Assembly: GCF_020400825.1 (NCBI RefSeq)
Contig: NZ_JAINVH010000027.1
Location: 52,092-116,091 of the forward strand
Source: Streptomyces sp. HPF1205
GTDB taxonomy: Bacteria; Actinomycetota; Actinomycetes; Streptomycetales; Streptomycetaceae
Length of the DNA: 64,000 nt
Direction of reading: 5' to 3'
Part shown: positions 43,184 to 51,911 of the stretch, piece by piece
Position numbering within the stretch: position 1 is the stretch's first letter
How the letters are laid out: the number at the start of each line of letters is the position of its first letter
The notes under the pieces: model-generated
What the model was told of the DNA's origin: nothing
Seen by the model: only the letters and a program-made list of their open reading frames with translations
Database searches by the model: none
Made by a program: the position numbers and the translations under genes

Positions 43184-45271
43184 CTAAGCCCCCTTTCCCT
43201 TGGCGGTCGTGGTGGTGCTGGTGCTCTTGGGGCCGCCGGCGCCGGGGCGGGCGGCGGGTTCCGCCTGGTGCGCGGTGGCGCGTTCGGCCGGGTGGGTCCT
43301 GCCGAACGGCTCGTCGCGGACGTACCGGCCGAGCGCGGTGAGCGGGAAGACCATCCGGTACAGGTGGTAGTTGATCGAGAAGTCGCGCGGGAAGCCCGTC
43401 CCGGTGAAGTACGGCTCGTCCCAGGAGCCGTCCGCCAACTGGGTGTCGGTCAGCCAGCGCACCCCGCGCGCCACCGCGTCGCTGTCCCGCTCGCCCGCCG
43501 ACAGCAGCGCGAGCAGCGCCCACGCCGTCTGCGAGGCGGTGGAGTGGCCGCGGCCGACCCACTCCCGTTCGGAGTACGAGCGCAGGTCCTCGCCCCAGCC
43601 CCCGTCCTGGTTCTGCACCGACTCCAGCCAGGCGACGGCGCGCCGGACGGCCGGGTGGTCGGTGGGCAGCCCGGCCGCGGTGAGCGCGGGCACCGCGGAG
43701 CCGGTGCCGTAGATGTAGTTGACCCCCCAGCGGCCGAACCAGGCCCCGTCGTCCTCCTGCTCCGCCAGCAGCCACTCGACGCCGCGCCGGGTGTGCGGGT
43801 CGTTCTCCAGGCCCAGCGCGGCCAGCATCTCCACCACGTGGGCGGTGACGTCGGCGGACGGCGGGTCGATGACCTCCCCGAAGTCGCAGAAGGGCAGCCG
43901 GTTGGGGAAGGGGCTGGTGTTGTCGGCGTCGAAGGCGCCCCAGGCGCCGTTCCTGGACTGCATGCCGACGTTCCAGCGCACCGCGCGGTCCACGGCCGCG
44001 TCCACCCTGGACTGGTCCGGATGGGCGACGCGGCGCAGCGCCAGGACGACCTCGGCGGTGTCGTCGATGTCGGGGTAGTTGTCGTTGTGGAACTCGAAGG
44101 CCCAGCCGCCCGGGGCGAGCTGCGGACGCTGGACCGCCCAGTCACCCGGTCGGGTGATCTGCTCGCCGAGCATCCAGTCCGCGGCCTTGACCAGGGCAGG
44201 ATGGTCGGTGGGCAGGCCGGCGTCGGCGAGCGCGATGGTGGCCAGGCAGGTGTCCCACACCGGGGACTGGCACGCCTCGATCATCCGCATGCCCTCCTCG
44301 GGCCACACGGCGAAACGATCCAGCGAGTCGAGGCCGGCCTTGAGCACCGGGTGGTCCAGGTCGTAACCGAGCAGATGGAGGGCGATGATCGAGTAGACCG
44401 CGGGCGGCTGGATGCCGCCCCAGCAGCCGTCGGCCTCCTGGCGCTCGATGATCCAGCGCGCGCAGGCGTTCATCGCGGCGCGGCGGACGCCGGCCGGCCG
44501 GAACCTGCGGTAGAGGTGCAGCGCCTGGTCCAGCCGCTGGAAGACGCCGTCCCAGGTCCTGACGGACGCCTTGCGCTGTTTGGGGTTGGGCATGTCGGGG
44601 TTGACGTGCAGTTCGTCGATCCCGAAGGGCGCCGGACGCACCGGGCGGTGGGCGCCGACGATGGTGAGCGGCACGATGGTCTGCCGGGCCCAGCAGCCGA
44701 AGGAGTAGATGTTGAGCGGCATCCACTTGGGCAAGTAGATGATCTCCGGCGGCAGTTCGGGCAGGTCGTCCCAGCTCCACCAGCCGAACAGGGCGAGCCA
44801 GATCCGGGTGAAGACCCGGCTGGCCGCCACCCCGCCCTCGGCCCTGGACCATTTGGCGGCGAGCTGCATGTGGGCCTCGTCCGGCGCGTCGCCGGCCAGG
44901 CGCAGCGCCACGTACGCCTCGACGGTCGCCGACAGGTCGCCGGGGCCGCCGTGGAAGGTGGGCCAGGCCCCGTCCTCGCGCTGCTGCGAGCGGATCCAGC
45001 GGGCGGAGGCCGCGGTGACCCGCTCGTCACGGATGCCCAGGAACTGCCTCAGCAGCAGGTCCTCGGCGTCCATGGTCACGTTCGTTTCGAGGTCGCCCTT
45101 CCACCATCCGTCCGGATGCTGCCGTGCCAGAAGGTGGTCTGCGGCGCGCTGCACGGCACGCTGCGCCGCGGCCTCGGTGCCGCCTGGAACGGGGTCCGGC
45201 TCCGAGGTGCTGCTGGCCGAAGGTGTCCGGTGGGTTGGCGTCCCTGGACTGCCATCGGTCGTCGCTGTCAT
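43184..45271 (-). CDS. shc: Squalene-hopene cyclase
   Basis: The enzyme cyclises squalene to hopene/hopanol as a monotopic membrane protein. The 695 residues contain the acid motif DIDDTAE (the DxDD catalytic site, about residue 400), repeated QW motifs (QHPDGWW, QREDGAW, QNQDGGWGEDL) and the C-terminal SINYHLYRMVFPLTALGRY. The ~45-residue N-terminal and ~40-residue C-terminal tails are serine/threonine-rich and variable. The ATG is the one with AAGGGGAAG upstream; the frame opens 19 codons earlier without a site. Also called hpnF. Confidence 0.96.
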   Translation of the reverse strand: MTATTDGSPGTPTHRTPSASSTSEPDPVPGGTEAAAQRAVQRAADHLLARQHPDGWWKGDLETNVTMDAEDLLLRQFLGIRDERVTAASARWIRSQQREDGAWPTFHGGPGDLSATVEAYVALRLAGDAPDEAHMQLAAKWSRAEGGVAASRVFTRIWLALFGWWSWDDLPELPPEIIYLPKWMPLNIYSFGCWARQTIVPLTIVGAHRPVRPAPFGIDELHVNPDMPNPKQRKASVRTWDGVFQRLDQALHLYRRFRPAGVRRAAMNACARWIIERQEADGCWGGIQPPAVYSIIALHLLGYDLDHPVLKAGLDSLDRFAVWPEEGMRMIEACQSPVWDTCLATIALADAGLPTDHPALVKAADWMLGEQITRPGDWAVQRPQLAPGGWAFEFHNDNYPDIDDTAEVVLALRRVAHPDQSRVDAAVDRAVRWNVGMQSRNGAWGAFDADNTSPFPNRLPFCDFGEVIDPPSADVTAHVVEMLAALGLENDPHTRRGVEWLLAEQEDDGAWFGRWGVNYIYGTGSAVPALTAAGLPTDHPAVRRAVAWLESVQNQDGGWGEDLRSYSEREWVGRGHSTASQTAWALLALLSAGERDSDAVARGVRWLTDTQLADGSWDEPYFTGTGFPRDFSINYHLYRMVFPLTALGRYVRDEPFGRTHPAERATAHQAEPAARPGAGGPKSTSTTTTAKGKGA

Positions 45272-45369
45272 GGCTTCCCCTTTGCAGTTGAGACTTCTGC
45301 GGTGTTGGGGGCGGCCGTCGGCCGTCACATGAAAGGGACCGGCGACGTCTTGCGCTCCACGGTAGGGCT

Positions 45370-46440
45370 TTACTTCTCGCGAACCACCACAAAATCCGCC
45401 AGACCCACGAGCTTACGGTGAATTTGTTCGGGCATGTCCATTTTGTCCAGCGCGGCAATCGCGGTCGCGTACTGCCTTCTGGCCTCCTGAGAGGTCCATT
45501 CCCGGCCACCGGCTTCTTCGATCAACGCGGCGCGCATCGCGAACTCTTCCTCGCTGAACGTATCGTTTTCCGGATTCTTCGCGTCCGCCGCCAGGAGCTC
45601 GCCCAACCGCTCCGAAGCCGGTCCGCCGGCCGCCAGCGCGGCCACCACCGGCAGGGACTTCTTGCGCTGCCGCAGATCGCTCCAGGTCTGCTTCCCGGTG
45701 GTGGCCGGATCGCCCCAGATGCCCAGCAGGTCGTCGATCGCCTGGAAGGCCAGCCCGAGGTGGTAGCCGTACTCCTCCAGGGCGTCCGCGTCGGCCTCCG
45801 AGGCACCGCCGAGCACCGCGCCGATCGAGGAGGCGCAGGCCAGCAGCGCGCCGGTCTTGTTGCCCTCCATCTCCAGGCACTCCGCCACGGTGACCCGCTC
45901 GCGGTGCTCGAAGGAGATGTCCTGGGCCTGACCGTCGATCAGCTTGCGGGTGGCGGTGGTCAGCCGGCGGGTGGCCCGGCCCGCGTCGGCCGTACCCTGT
46001 TCCAGCAGCACCTCGTTGGCCAGCGCGAACAGCGCGTCGCCGACCAGGATGGCCTGCGCGGGGCCGTGCACCTTCCACACCGTGTCCCGGTGCCGGCGCT
46101 GCTCGTCGCCGTCCATCAGGTCGTCGTGCAGCAGCGAGAAGTTGTGCACCAGCTCCACGGCGACCGCGCCGGGCACGCCGGTCTCGGCGGGCGCGCCTGC
46201 GGCCTGCGCGGACAGCAGCGCCAGCGCGGGGCGCACGGCCTTGCCGCCGTCGCCGTCCGCGGGCCGCCCGGCCTGGTCGATCCACCCGAAGTGGTACGAC
46301 GCGACGGTGTCCATCGGCGGGGCGAGTCGTGCCACGGCGGCGCGGAGCACTGGGGTGGTCAGGATGCGGCCGTTCTCCAGCAGCGCGATGACGCTGTCCG
46401 CGGTCACGTTCTCTCCTCTGGTTGCACCAATAGCACTCAT
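45370..46440 (-). CDS. Polyprenyl (farnesyl-type) diphosphate synthase
   Basis: A 356-residue trans-prenyltransferase. First aspartate-rich motif DDLMDGDEQRR (about residue 105), second region FQAIDDLLGIWGDPATTGKQ. The second motif reads DDLLG rather than DDxxD, as in related actinobacterial synthases. In this operon it should supply farnesyl diphosphate to HpnC/HpnD. The ATG overlaps the hpnE stop in ATGA form with GGAGG upstream; an internal GTG (VTADSV) preceded by GAGGAG is an alternative start 11 codons on. Confidence 0.88.
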   Translation of the reverse strand: MSAIGATRGENVTADSVIALLENGRILTTPVLRAAVARLAPPMDTVASYHFGWIDQAGRPADGDGGKAVRPALALLSAQAAGAPAETGVPGAVAVELVHNFSLLHDDLMDGDEQRRHRDTVWKVHGPAQAILVGDALFALANEVLLEQGTADAGRATRRLTTATRKLIDGQAQDISFEHRERVTVAECLEMEGNKTGALLACASSIGAVLGGASEADADALEEYGYHLGLAFQAIDDLLGIWGDPATTGKQTWSDLRQRKKSLPVVAALAAGGPASERLGELLAADAKNPENDTFSEEEFAMRAALIEEAGGREWTSQEARRQYATAIAALDKMDMPEQIHRKLVGLADFVVVREK

Positions 46441-47852
46441 GCCGCCTCCGGTACGCCACTGCCGTACGGCAGCCCGAGCACGGTCAAAGCTTCCCTGGCG
46501 GCGCCGAGGCCGCTGCGCACGGCGCTCTCCATGGTCGCGGGCCAGCCGGTGGCGGTCCACGCACCGGCGAGGAACACGCCGGTGGCGCGGGTGGCCGGAC
46601 CCGGCCGCAGGGCGGCGACCCCCGGGGCGGGCGCGAAGGTGGCGGTACGTTCGCGGGTGACGAAGAAGTCGCGGACCTCCGCGTCCCGCGCGGCGGGCAG
46701 CAGCCGCCGCAGTTCGGGCAGGTAGCGGTCGCGCAGCGCGGCGACCGGCAGGTCGATGTCGCCCGCGGCGGCGGACTGGGACAACGCCAGGTACTGCCCG
46801 CCGCCGGTCAGCCCGGAGCTCTTGGTGCGGTCGAAGACCCACTGCACAGGGGTGCCGAGGGCCGCCAGGAACGGCCGGTCGAGCACCTGCCTGTCGTAGA
46901 TCACATGAACATTGAGGATCGGCGCGGTACCGATGCGCAACAGCTTTTCCGGATCTTGCAGGGCGCCGTCCGGCAGCAGGTCGTGGGCCTCGTGCTGCGG
47001 AACCGCCAACACCACGGCGGCCGCGTCGAGTTGCTCGCCGCGGCCGGGTCCGGTCTGCACCGCCACCTCCCAGCCGCCGGCGGCGCCGGCGGTCACGGCG
47101 GCGGCCCTGGTCCGGGTCAGCACCCGGACACCGGCGGCGTCCAGCGCCTTGCGGGCCCGGCCGTCGTGCAGGTCGCCGAGCGGGGCGGTGGCCCAGCCGA
47201 TGTCGGCGGCGGCCGGGTCGGACAGCAGCCCGGTCTTGAACACCATCGCGGCCAGCCCCAGCGAGGCGTCGCCCGCCACCGCGTTGAGGGTGGCGACCCC
47301 GACGAGGTCCCACAGTGCCTCGACGGTCCGCGCCGACTGGCCGTGCCGGGCCAGCCAGCTCCCGAAGTCGGTGCCGTCCAGGGCCGGGTCGGCCAGGTCA
47401 AGGCCGCGCAGCGCGAGCGCGGCACGGCCGACCGACGCGCGTTCCCGCAGCGACAGGTGGGGGTAACGGGTCAGGCTCGCCGCCAGGTGCAGGGGCACCG
47501 GCAGTGCGCTGCGGCCGATCCTGCCGAGCCGCCCGGTGGCCGCGTCCAGCACCGGCACGTCCAGCCGGCGCTGCACCGTGACCAGGTCACGGGCGCCGAT
47601 CCGGTCCAGGAACCACTGGTAGGCGGTGCAGCAGCGCAGGAAGACGTGCTGGCCGTTGTCGACGCTCAACTCGCCGCGCCGGAAGGAGAAGGCGAGCCCG
47701 CCCAGCCGCGGCCGGGCCTCGGCGAGGGTGACCCGCAGGCCGGCGTCGGCGAGGGTGAGCGCGGCGGTGACGCCGGCCAGTCCGCCGCCGATCACCACGG
47801 CCGTACGCGGGCCCGGACCGGTGCCGGTGCGCGCCGTCGGCGCGGCGGTCAT
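46437..47852 (-). CDS. hpnE: Hydroxysqualene dehydroxylase / FAD amine-oxidase-type (HpnE)
   Basis: A 471-residue FAD-dependent enzyme of the carotenoid-desaturase-like group that reduces hydroxysqualene to squalene. FAD site VVIGGGLAGVTAALTLADAG with EARPRLGG following (about 18-50), and the terminal GVFLAGAWTATGWPATMESA that binds the flavin. ATG after GAGGGGAGG. Likely acts after HpnC/HpnD. A small hairpin lies between hpnD and this gene. Confidence 0.9.
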   Translation of the reverse strand: MTAAPTARTGTGPGPRTAVVIGGGLAGVTAALTLADAGLRVTLAEARPRLGGLAFSFRRGELSVDNGQHVFLRCCTAYQWFLDRIGARDLVTVQRRLDVPVLDAATGRLGRIGRSALPVPLHLAASLTRYPHLSLRERASVGRAALALRGLDLADPALDGTDFGSWLARHGQSARTVEALWDLVGVATLNAVAGDASLGLAAMVFKTGLLSDPAAADIGWATAPLGDLHDGRARKALDAAGVRVLTRTRAAAVTAGAAGGWEVAVQTGPGRGEQLDAAAVVLAVPQHEAHDLLPDGALQDPEKLLRIGTAPILNVHVIYDRQVLDRPFLAALGTPVQWVFDRTKSSGLTGGGQYLALSQSAAAGDIDLPVAALRDRYLPELRRLLPAARDAEVRDFFVTRERTATFAPAPGVAALRPGPATRATGVFLAGAWTATGWPATMESAVRSGLGAAREALTVLGLPYGSGVPEAA

Positions 47853-47956
47853 GCGCCCTCCCCTCGGGGCCCGCCCCGCCCGACGCGGGGGGCCATTGCG
47901 AAAGGTGACGCGGTGCGTGCCGCTGGGGTTGCTCGATGGTTCGCGTGCCGTGCTGG

Positions 47957-47974
47957 ACCCGCGCCGTCGCGGGT
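47957..47974 (-). terminator. Short hairpin between hpnD and hpnE
   Basis: ACCCGCG-CCGT-CGCGGGT is a perfect 7-4-7 hairpin, 6 nt past the hpnD stop. The 127-bp gap is the longest non-coding stretch in the front half of the operon, so the hairpin may attenuate or stabilise rather than end transcription. Confidence 0.4.
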
Positions 47975-47979
47975 AGTGC

Positions 47980-48927
47980 TCACTCGTCCCCCCGTGGCAG
48001 GACCCGGGCGGAACGGCGGGCGTCGAACCCGGCCAGGCCCCGTACCGCGACGTACGCCTTCTCCCGGCCCGGCAGCGAGACCCGGCCGCGCAGGACCGCC
48101 TCGGGGTCGGCGGCGATCCGCTCCAGCAGCCGGCGGTAGATGCCCGCCATGGCCGCCACGCAGGCGCCGCTGCGCCGGTCGAGCATGGGCAGCAGCCGGT
48201 AGCCGGTGGCGAACAGCCGACGGGCGCGCCGTACTTCGAACTCCACCAGGCCCGCGAAGTCGGAACCGGGCGGGGCGGCGTCGCCGTGGAACCCGGCGGC
48301 GCAGCCGAACTTGGCCAGGTCCTGGGCGGGCAGGTAGGTCCGTCCGTTGGCGGCGTCCTCCCGGACGTCGCGCAGGATGTTCGTAAGCTGCAGGGCGAGG
48401 CCGAGGGTGTCGGCGAATTCGGCGGCACGTGCCTGATCGTGCCCATTCACGGTGCCGAAAACGCCCAGGGAGAGCCTTCCGATGGCACCCGCTACGCACC
48501 GGCAGTAAACCGCCAGGTCGTCCCACGTTTCGTAACTTTCCCCCCGAACGTCCATTTGGACGCCGTCGATGAGTTCGTCCAGACCGCCCAGCGGCAGGGG
48601 GAACTTCTTGGCCGCGTCGGTCAGCGCGACCGCCACCGGGTCGGTGTCGTCCTCCGCGACGCCGCCGTCGCGCACCCGGCCGAGCAGTTGGCGCGTGGCC
48701 TCCAGGCGGCGGAGCTTCTCCTCGGCCGGCAGGTCGCCGTCGCCGATGTCGTCGACCCTCCGGGAGAACGCGTAGAGCGCCGACATCGCCTGCCGCTTGG
48801 GAGTCGGCAACAGGCGGATTCCGTACGCGAAGTTGCGGGCCTCGTAGCCGGTCACGGTCTCACAGTATCTGTATGCCGCAAGTACCTGTCCGGACGTCTG
48901 GACGGAACCGTTCACGGTCCGGCTCAC
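47980..48927 (-). CDS. hpnD: Presqualene diphosphate synthase (HpnD)
   Basis: A squalene/phytoene-synthase-family protein of 315 residues. First aspartate motif DDIGDGD (about residue 53), second motif NILRDVREDAANGR (about 170), and YCRCVAGAIGRLSLGVFG. It joins two farnesyl diphosphates to presqualene diphosphate. The GTG start overlaps the hpnC stop (GTGA), which settles the start against a much longer open frame. Confidence 0.92.
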   Translation of the reverse strand: MSRTVNGSVQTSGQVLAAYRYCETVTGYEARNFAYGIRLLPTPKRQAMSALYAFSRRVDDIGDGDLPAEEKLRRLEATRQLLGRVRDGGVAEDDTDPVAVALTDAAKKFPLPLGGLDELIDGVQMDVRGESYETWDDLAVYCRCVAGAIGRLSLGVFGTVNGHDQARAAEFADTLGLALQLTNILRDVREDAANGRTYLPAQDLAKFGCAAGFHGDAAPPGSDFAGLVEFEVRRARRLFATGYRLLPMLDRRSGACVAAMAGIYRRLLERIAADPEAVLRGRVSLPGREKAYVAVRGLAGFDARRSARVLPRGDE

Positions 48928-49811
48928 CCCTCTCTTCGCAATGTCGAACCCACCTCGCGCAGCAGGCCGGGCTTGGTGGCTTTGGGCGAACCGGCCAGTA
49001 CGTCGTAACCCGCGCCGCGGACCGCTTTCAGCGCGGCCCGCCCCCCGCCGACGAAACCGGCCAGCAGCAGACGAAGCCTGCCACGGACGCTGCCCACCAG
49101 GGGGGAGCCCTCGTCGAGCAGGTGCTGGACACGCTCGGCCTCGAAGGCGATCAGGGCGCGCACCCCCTCCCCCGCGGTCGGCGCGGCGAGGTCCGCCTCG
49201 TCCACCGAGAAGCGCTTCATGTCCTCGGCCGGCAGGTAGATCCGGTCCCGGCCGAGGTCCTCGGCCACGTCCTGCAGGTGCTCCACGATCTGCAGCCCGG
49301 TGCACACCGCGTCCGAGCGGCGCACCCGCTCCGGCGTCGAGGTGCCGGTGATGGACAGCACCAGGCGGCCCACGGGGTTGGCGGACAGTTCGCAGTACGC
49401 GAGCAGGTCGTCGTACGTCGCGTAGCGGCGCACCCGCTGGTCCTGGCGGTTGGCCTCGATGAGACCGACGAACGGGTCGGGGCGCAGCCGGTGGCGGCGG
49501 ACGGTGGGCCGCAGGGCGAGCAGCAGGGGGTGGCGGGGGGTGCCGTCGAACACCCGGCGCAGGTCGGCCTCGAAGGCGTCCAGCATGGCGACCCGGTCGG
49601 CGGCCGCCTCCGGGTCGAGGCCGAGCAGCACCGCGTCCTCGCGCCCGCCGCCGGCCAGGTCGCCGTCGCCGATGTCGTCGACGAGGCGGGCGAATCCGTA
49701 GACGGCCATCAGGTCCTGGCGCCAGGCACGCGGCAGGAACACCGGTGCCACCGGGAAGTTCTCGCGCGCGGCCTTGTCCAGGACCGCCCGGGACGACTCC
49801 TCCCGGGTCAC
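48924..49811 (-). CDS. hpnC: Hydroxysqualene synthase (HpnC)
   Basis: A 295-residue squalene/phytoene-synthase-fold protein, first gene of the hopanoid operon. Aspartate motifs VDDIGDGD (about 45) and QDVAEDLGRDRIYLP (about 180); it starts with the typical SSRAVLDKAARENFPVAPVF. It turns presqualene diphosphate into hydroxysqualene for HpnE. The GTG has only a weak site. The upstream 290 bp should contain the operon promoter, which I could not locate firmly. Confidence 0.92.
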   Translation of the reverse strand: MTREESSRAVLDKAARENFPVAPVFLPRAWRQDLMAVYGFARLVDDIGDGDLAGGGREDAVLLGLDPEAAADRVAMLDAFEADLRRVFDGTPRHPLLLALRPTVRRHRLRPDPFVGLIEANRQDQRVRRYATYDDLLAYCELSANPVGRLVLSITGTSTPERVRRSDAVCTGLQIVEHLQDVAEDLGRDRIYLPAEDMKRFSVDEADLAAPTAGEGVRALIAFEAERVQHLLDEGSPLVGSVRGRLRLLLAGFVGGGRAALKAVRGAGYDVLAGSPKATKPGLLREVGSTLRREG

Positions 49812-50040
49812 CGCGGAGTTCCCGGCACACAGGCGGCGGACGTACCCCGGAGCAGGATGGTCCCCTTCGTCATGGCCGCCACATCCCCCGTTCTACACTG
49901 CCCGGTCGAATCTTCCCATTTCGGACACGCCGCACCAGCTCTCGCGCGCACGCGGCATCGATCTTCGGCAGGCTCCCCAGCACCGGTACAGCTTACGTCG
50001 GGCCCACCCTCCGCGTACGCCGGGGGCGTGACATGACAGC

Positions 50041-50077
50041 ACAACAAAAGGCCCCCGCCGGATCATCCGGCGGGGGC
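50041..50077 (-). terminator. Rho-independent terminator of the exporter operon
   Basis: GCCCCCGCCGGAT-C-ATCCGGCGGGGGC (13-1-13 perfect) is followed, reading leftward, by CTTTTGTTGT. It lies 23 bp past the stop of the ABC ATPase gene, which is last in the operon. Confidence 0.9.
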
Positions 50078-50100
50078 TGATCGATCAGGTTGCGATCCGG

Positions 50101-50913
50101 TCACTTCCCGGTGTGGGCCTCGTAGGCCTTGATCACCTCGTCGGTGGGACCGTCCATCAGCAACTCGCCCTTCTCCAGCCACACCACCCGGTCGCAGGTG
50201 TCGCGGATGGAGTTGTTGTTGTGGCTGACCAGGAAGACGGTGCCGGCCTCCTTGCGCAGCTCGCGGATGCGGGCCTCCGAGCGCCGCTGGAAGGCGCGGT
50301 CGCCGGTGGCCAGCGCCTCGTCGATCATCAGCACGTCGTGGTTCTTGGCGGCCGCGATCGAGAAGCGCAGCCGGGCGGCCATGCCGGAGGAGTACGTGCG
50401 CATCGGCAGCGAGATGAAGTCGCCCTTCTCGTTGATGCCGGAGAAGTCGACGATGCCCTGGTAGCGCTCGTGGATCTCCTCCTGCGACATGCCCATCGCC
50501 AGGCCGCCGAGGATGACGTTGGTCGCGCCGGTCAGGTCGTTCATCAGCGCCGCGTTGACGCCCAGCAGGGACGGCTGCCCGTCGGTGTAGATCTTGCCGC
50601 TCTCGGGCGGCAGCAGGCCCGCGATGGCCCGCAGGATGGTCGACTTGCCGGAGCCGTTGGAGCCGATGATGCCGATGGCCTCCCCGCGGTAGGCGGTGAA
50701 GCTGACGCCCTTGACGGCGTGCACCCGGCGGACGTTGGGCGAGCCCTTGCGCAGGATCAGCCGGGCCAGGGCCGCGGTGGCGCTGCCCTTGCCGGTGCCG
50801 GCGCCGTAGACCTTGTACACGATGTGCACGTCGTCCACGATCACGGTGGGCACCCGGGCGTCGGCCGGCGCGGGCGCGTCCTTGACGGCGGTCTGCTGCT
50901 CAGCCACGGCCAT
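50101..50913 (-). CDS. ABC transporter ATPase, TagH/Wzt type (polysaccharide or teichoic acid export)
   Basis: A 270-residue nucleotide-binding subunit. Walker A GSNGSGKST (about 82-90), signature TYSSGMAARLRF (about 170), Walker B DVLMIDEALATGD, H-loop VSHNNNS. The long N-terminal extension before Walker A, the LLGVNAALMNDLTGATNV segment and the GDFISLPMRTYSSGM pattern are those of exporters of wall polymers. There is no C-terminal carbohydrate-binding domain. It overlaps the permease gene by 14 nt, with GGAGGAA before the ATG. Confidence 0.9.
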   Translation of the reverse strand: MAVAEQQTAVKDAPAPADARVPTVIVDDVHIVYKVYGAGTGKGSATAALARLILRKGSPNVRRVHAVKGVSFTAYRGEAIGIIGSNGSGKSTILRAIAGLLPPESGKIYTDGQPSLLGVNAALMNDLTGATNVILGGLAMGMSQEEIHERYQGIVDFSGINEKGDFISLPMRTYSSGMAARLRFSIAAAKNHDVLMIDEALATGDRAFQRRSEARIRELRKEAGTVFLVSHNNNSIRDTCDRVVWLEKGELLMDGPTDEVIKAYEAHTGK

Positions 50914-51838
50914 ACTGTTCCTCCGCCTTCCAGAAGTAGACATAGCCGCCGATGCCCACGAGCAGCGCCCAGCCGACGGCGCTCGCCCACACGTGCGGCG
51001 GCAGCTGCGAGGAGGTGACGCTGTTGATGAGCGCGAAGCGCACCAGATCGATGTAGACCGCGGCCGGGTTGGTGTCCAGCAGGATGCGCACGTAGTGCGG
51101 GGCGTTCGCGGTCAGCTTGTCGATGCTGTACATCACGCCGGACATGTACATCCACGTACGCAGGATGAACGGCATGAGCTGGGCGAGGTCGGTCATCTTG
51201 CTGCCCAGCCGGGCCATGATCAGGGCCAGCCCGGTGTTGAACACCCACTGGGTGAGCAGCGCGGGGATCAGCAGCAGCCAGGAGGCGTCGGGCACCTCGC
51301 CGGTCATCAGGACGATGGCGATCAGCACGAACATCGACATCAGCAGCTGCTGGAGCTGCATCAGCGTGAAGGCGATCGGCATCGAGGCGCGCGGGAAGTG
51401 GAGCGCCCGGATCAGCCCGAGGTTGCCGGCCACCGCACGCACGCCGGCCAGTACCGAGGACTGCGTGAAGGTGAAGATGAAGATGCCGGTGACCAGGAAG
51501 GCGATGAAGTTGTCGATGCCTTTGCTGGTGCCGATCAGCAGACCGAAGATCAGGTAGTAGACCGCCGCGTTCAGCAGCGGGGTCATGACCTGCCAGAGCT
51601 GGCCGAGCCGGGCCTGGGTGTACTGGGCCTGGGTGCGCGCCTTGGCGAACTCGTTGATGAAATGCCGGCGGCCCCACAGCTGCCGGGTGTACTCCGTCAG
51701 GTTCGGGCGCGCGCCGCTGACGGAGAGGCCGTACTTGGCCGCAAGCTGGGCGGGGCTGAGGCCGTCGTCGGCCGACGGTGCCGGAGGGGTTCCGACGGCG
51801 ACCGCACCATTGTGCGTTGTCTCGCTCACAGTTGACAC
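50900..51838 (-). CDS. ABC-2 type permease, TagG/Wzm type
   Basis: A 312-residue membrane subunit with six predicted helices and the ABC-2 pattern (ARTQAQYTQARLGQLWQVMT before the first helix, YLIFGLLIGTS). It pairs with the ATPase gene that follows to export a lipid-linked glycan or teichoic-acid-like polymer. A GTG preceded by GAGGAC is chosen; another GTG 7 codons upstream is possible. The substrate is expected to be the product of the upstream genes in this operon. Confidence 0.88.
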   Translation of the reverse strand: MSTVSETTHNGAVAVGTPPAPSADDGLSPAQLAAKYGLSVSGARPNLTEYTRQLWGRRHFINEFAKARTQAQYTQARLGQLWQVMTPLLNAAVYYLIFGLLIGTSKGIDNFIAFLVTGIFIFTFTQSSVLAGVRAVAGNLGLIRALHFPRASMPIAFTLMQLQQLLMSMFVLIAIVLMTGEVPDASWLLLIPALLTQWVFNTGLALIMARLGSKMTDLAQLMPFILRTWMYMSGVMYSIDKLTANAPHYVRILLDTNPAAVYIDLVRFALINSVTSSQLPPHVWASAVGWALLVGIGGYVYFWKAEEQYGRG

Positions 51839-51911
51839 TTTCGTCCTCAAGGTGCGCACCGGAAGCAGGGGGATTCCCGGGCTGCGCCTGATGCTCTCAG
51901 GTGCGAGCTTG

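Noticed and set aside
39200..45421. A 2073-codon plus-strand open frame opposite hpnO, dxs, hpnH, hpnG and shc
   Set aside because: It is the mirror of strongly biased genes in high-GC DNA: composition is arginine/glycine/histidine/valine-rich with no domains, while the minus strand has five recognised enzymes with ribosome sites.
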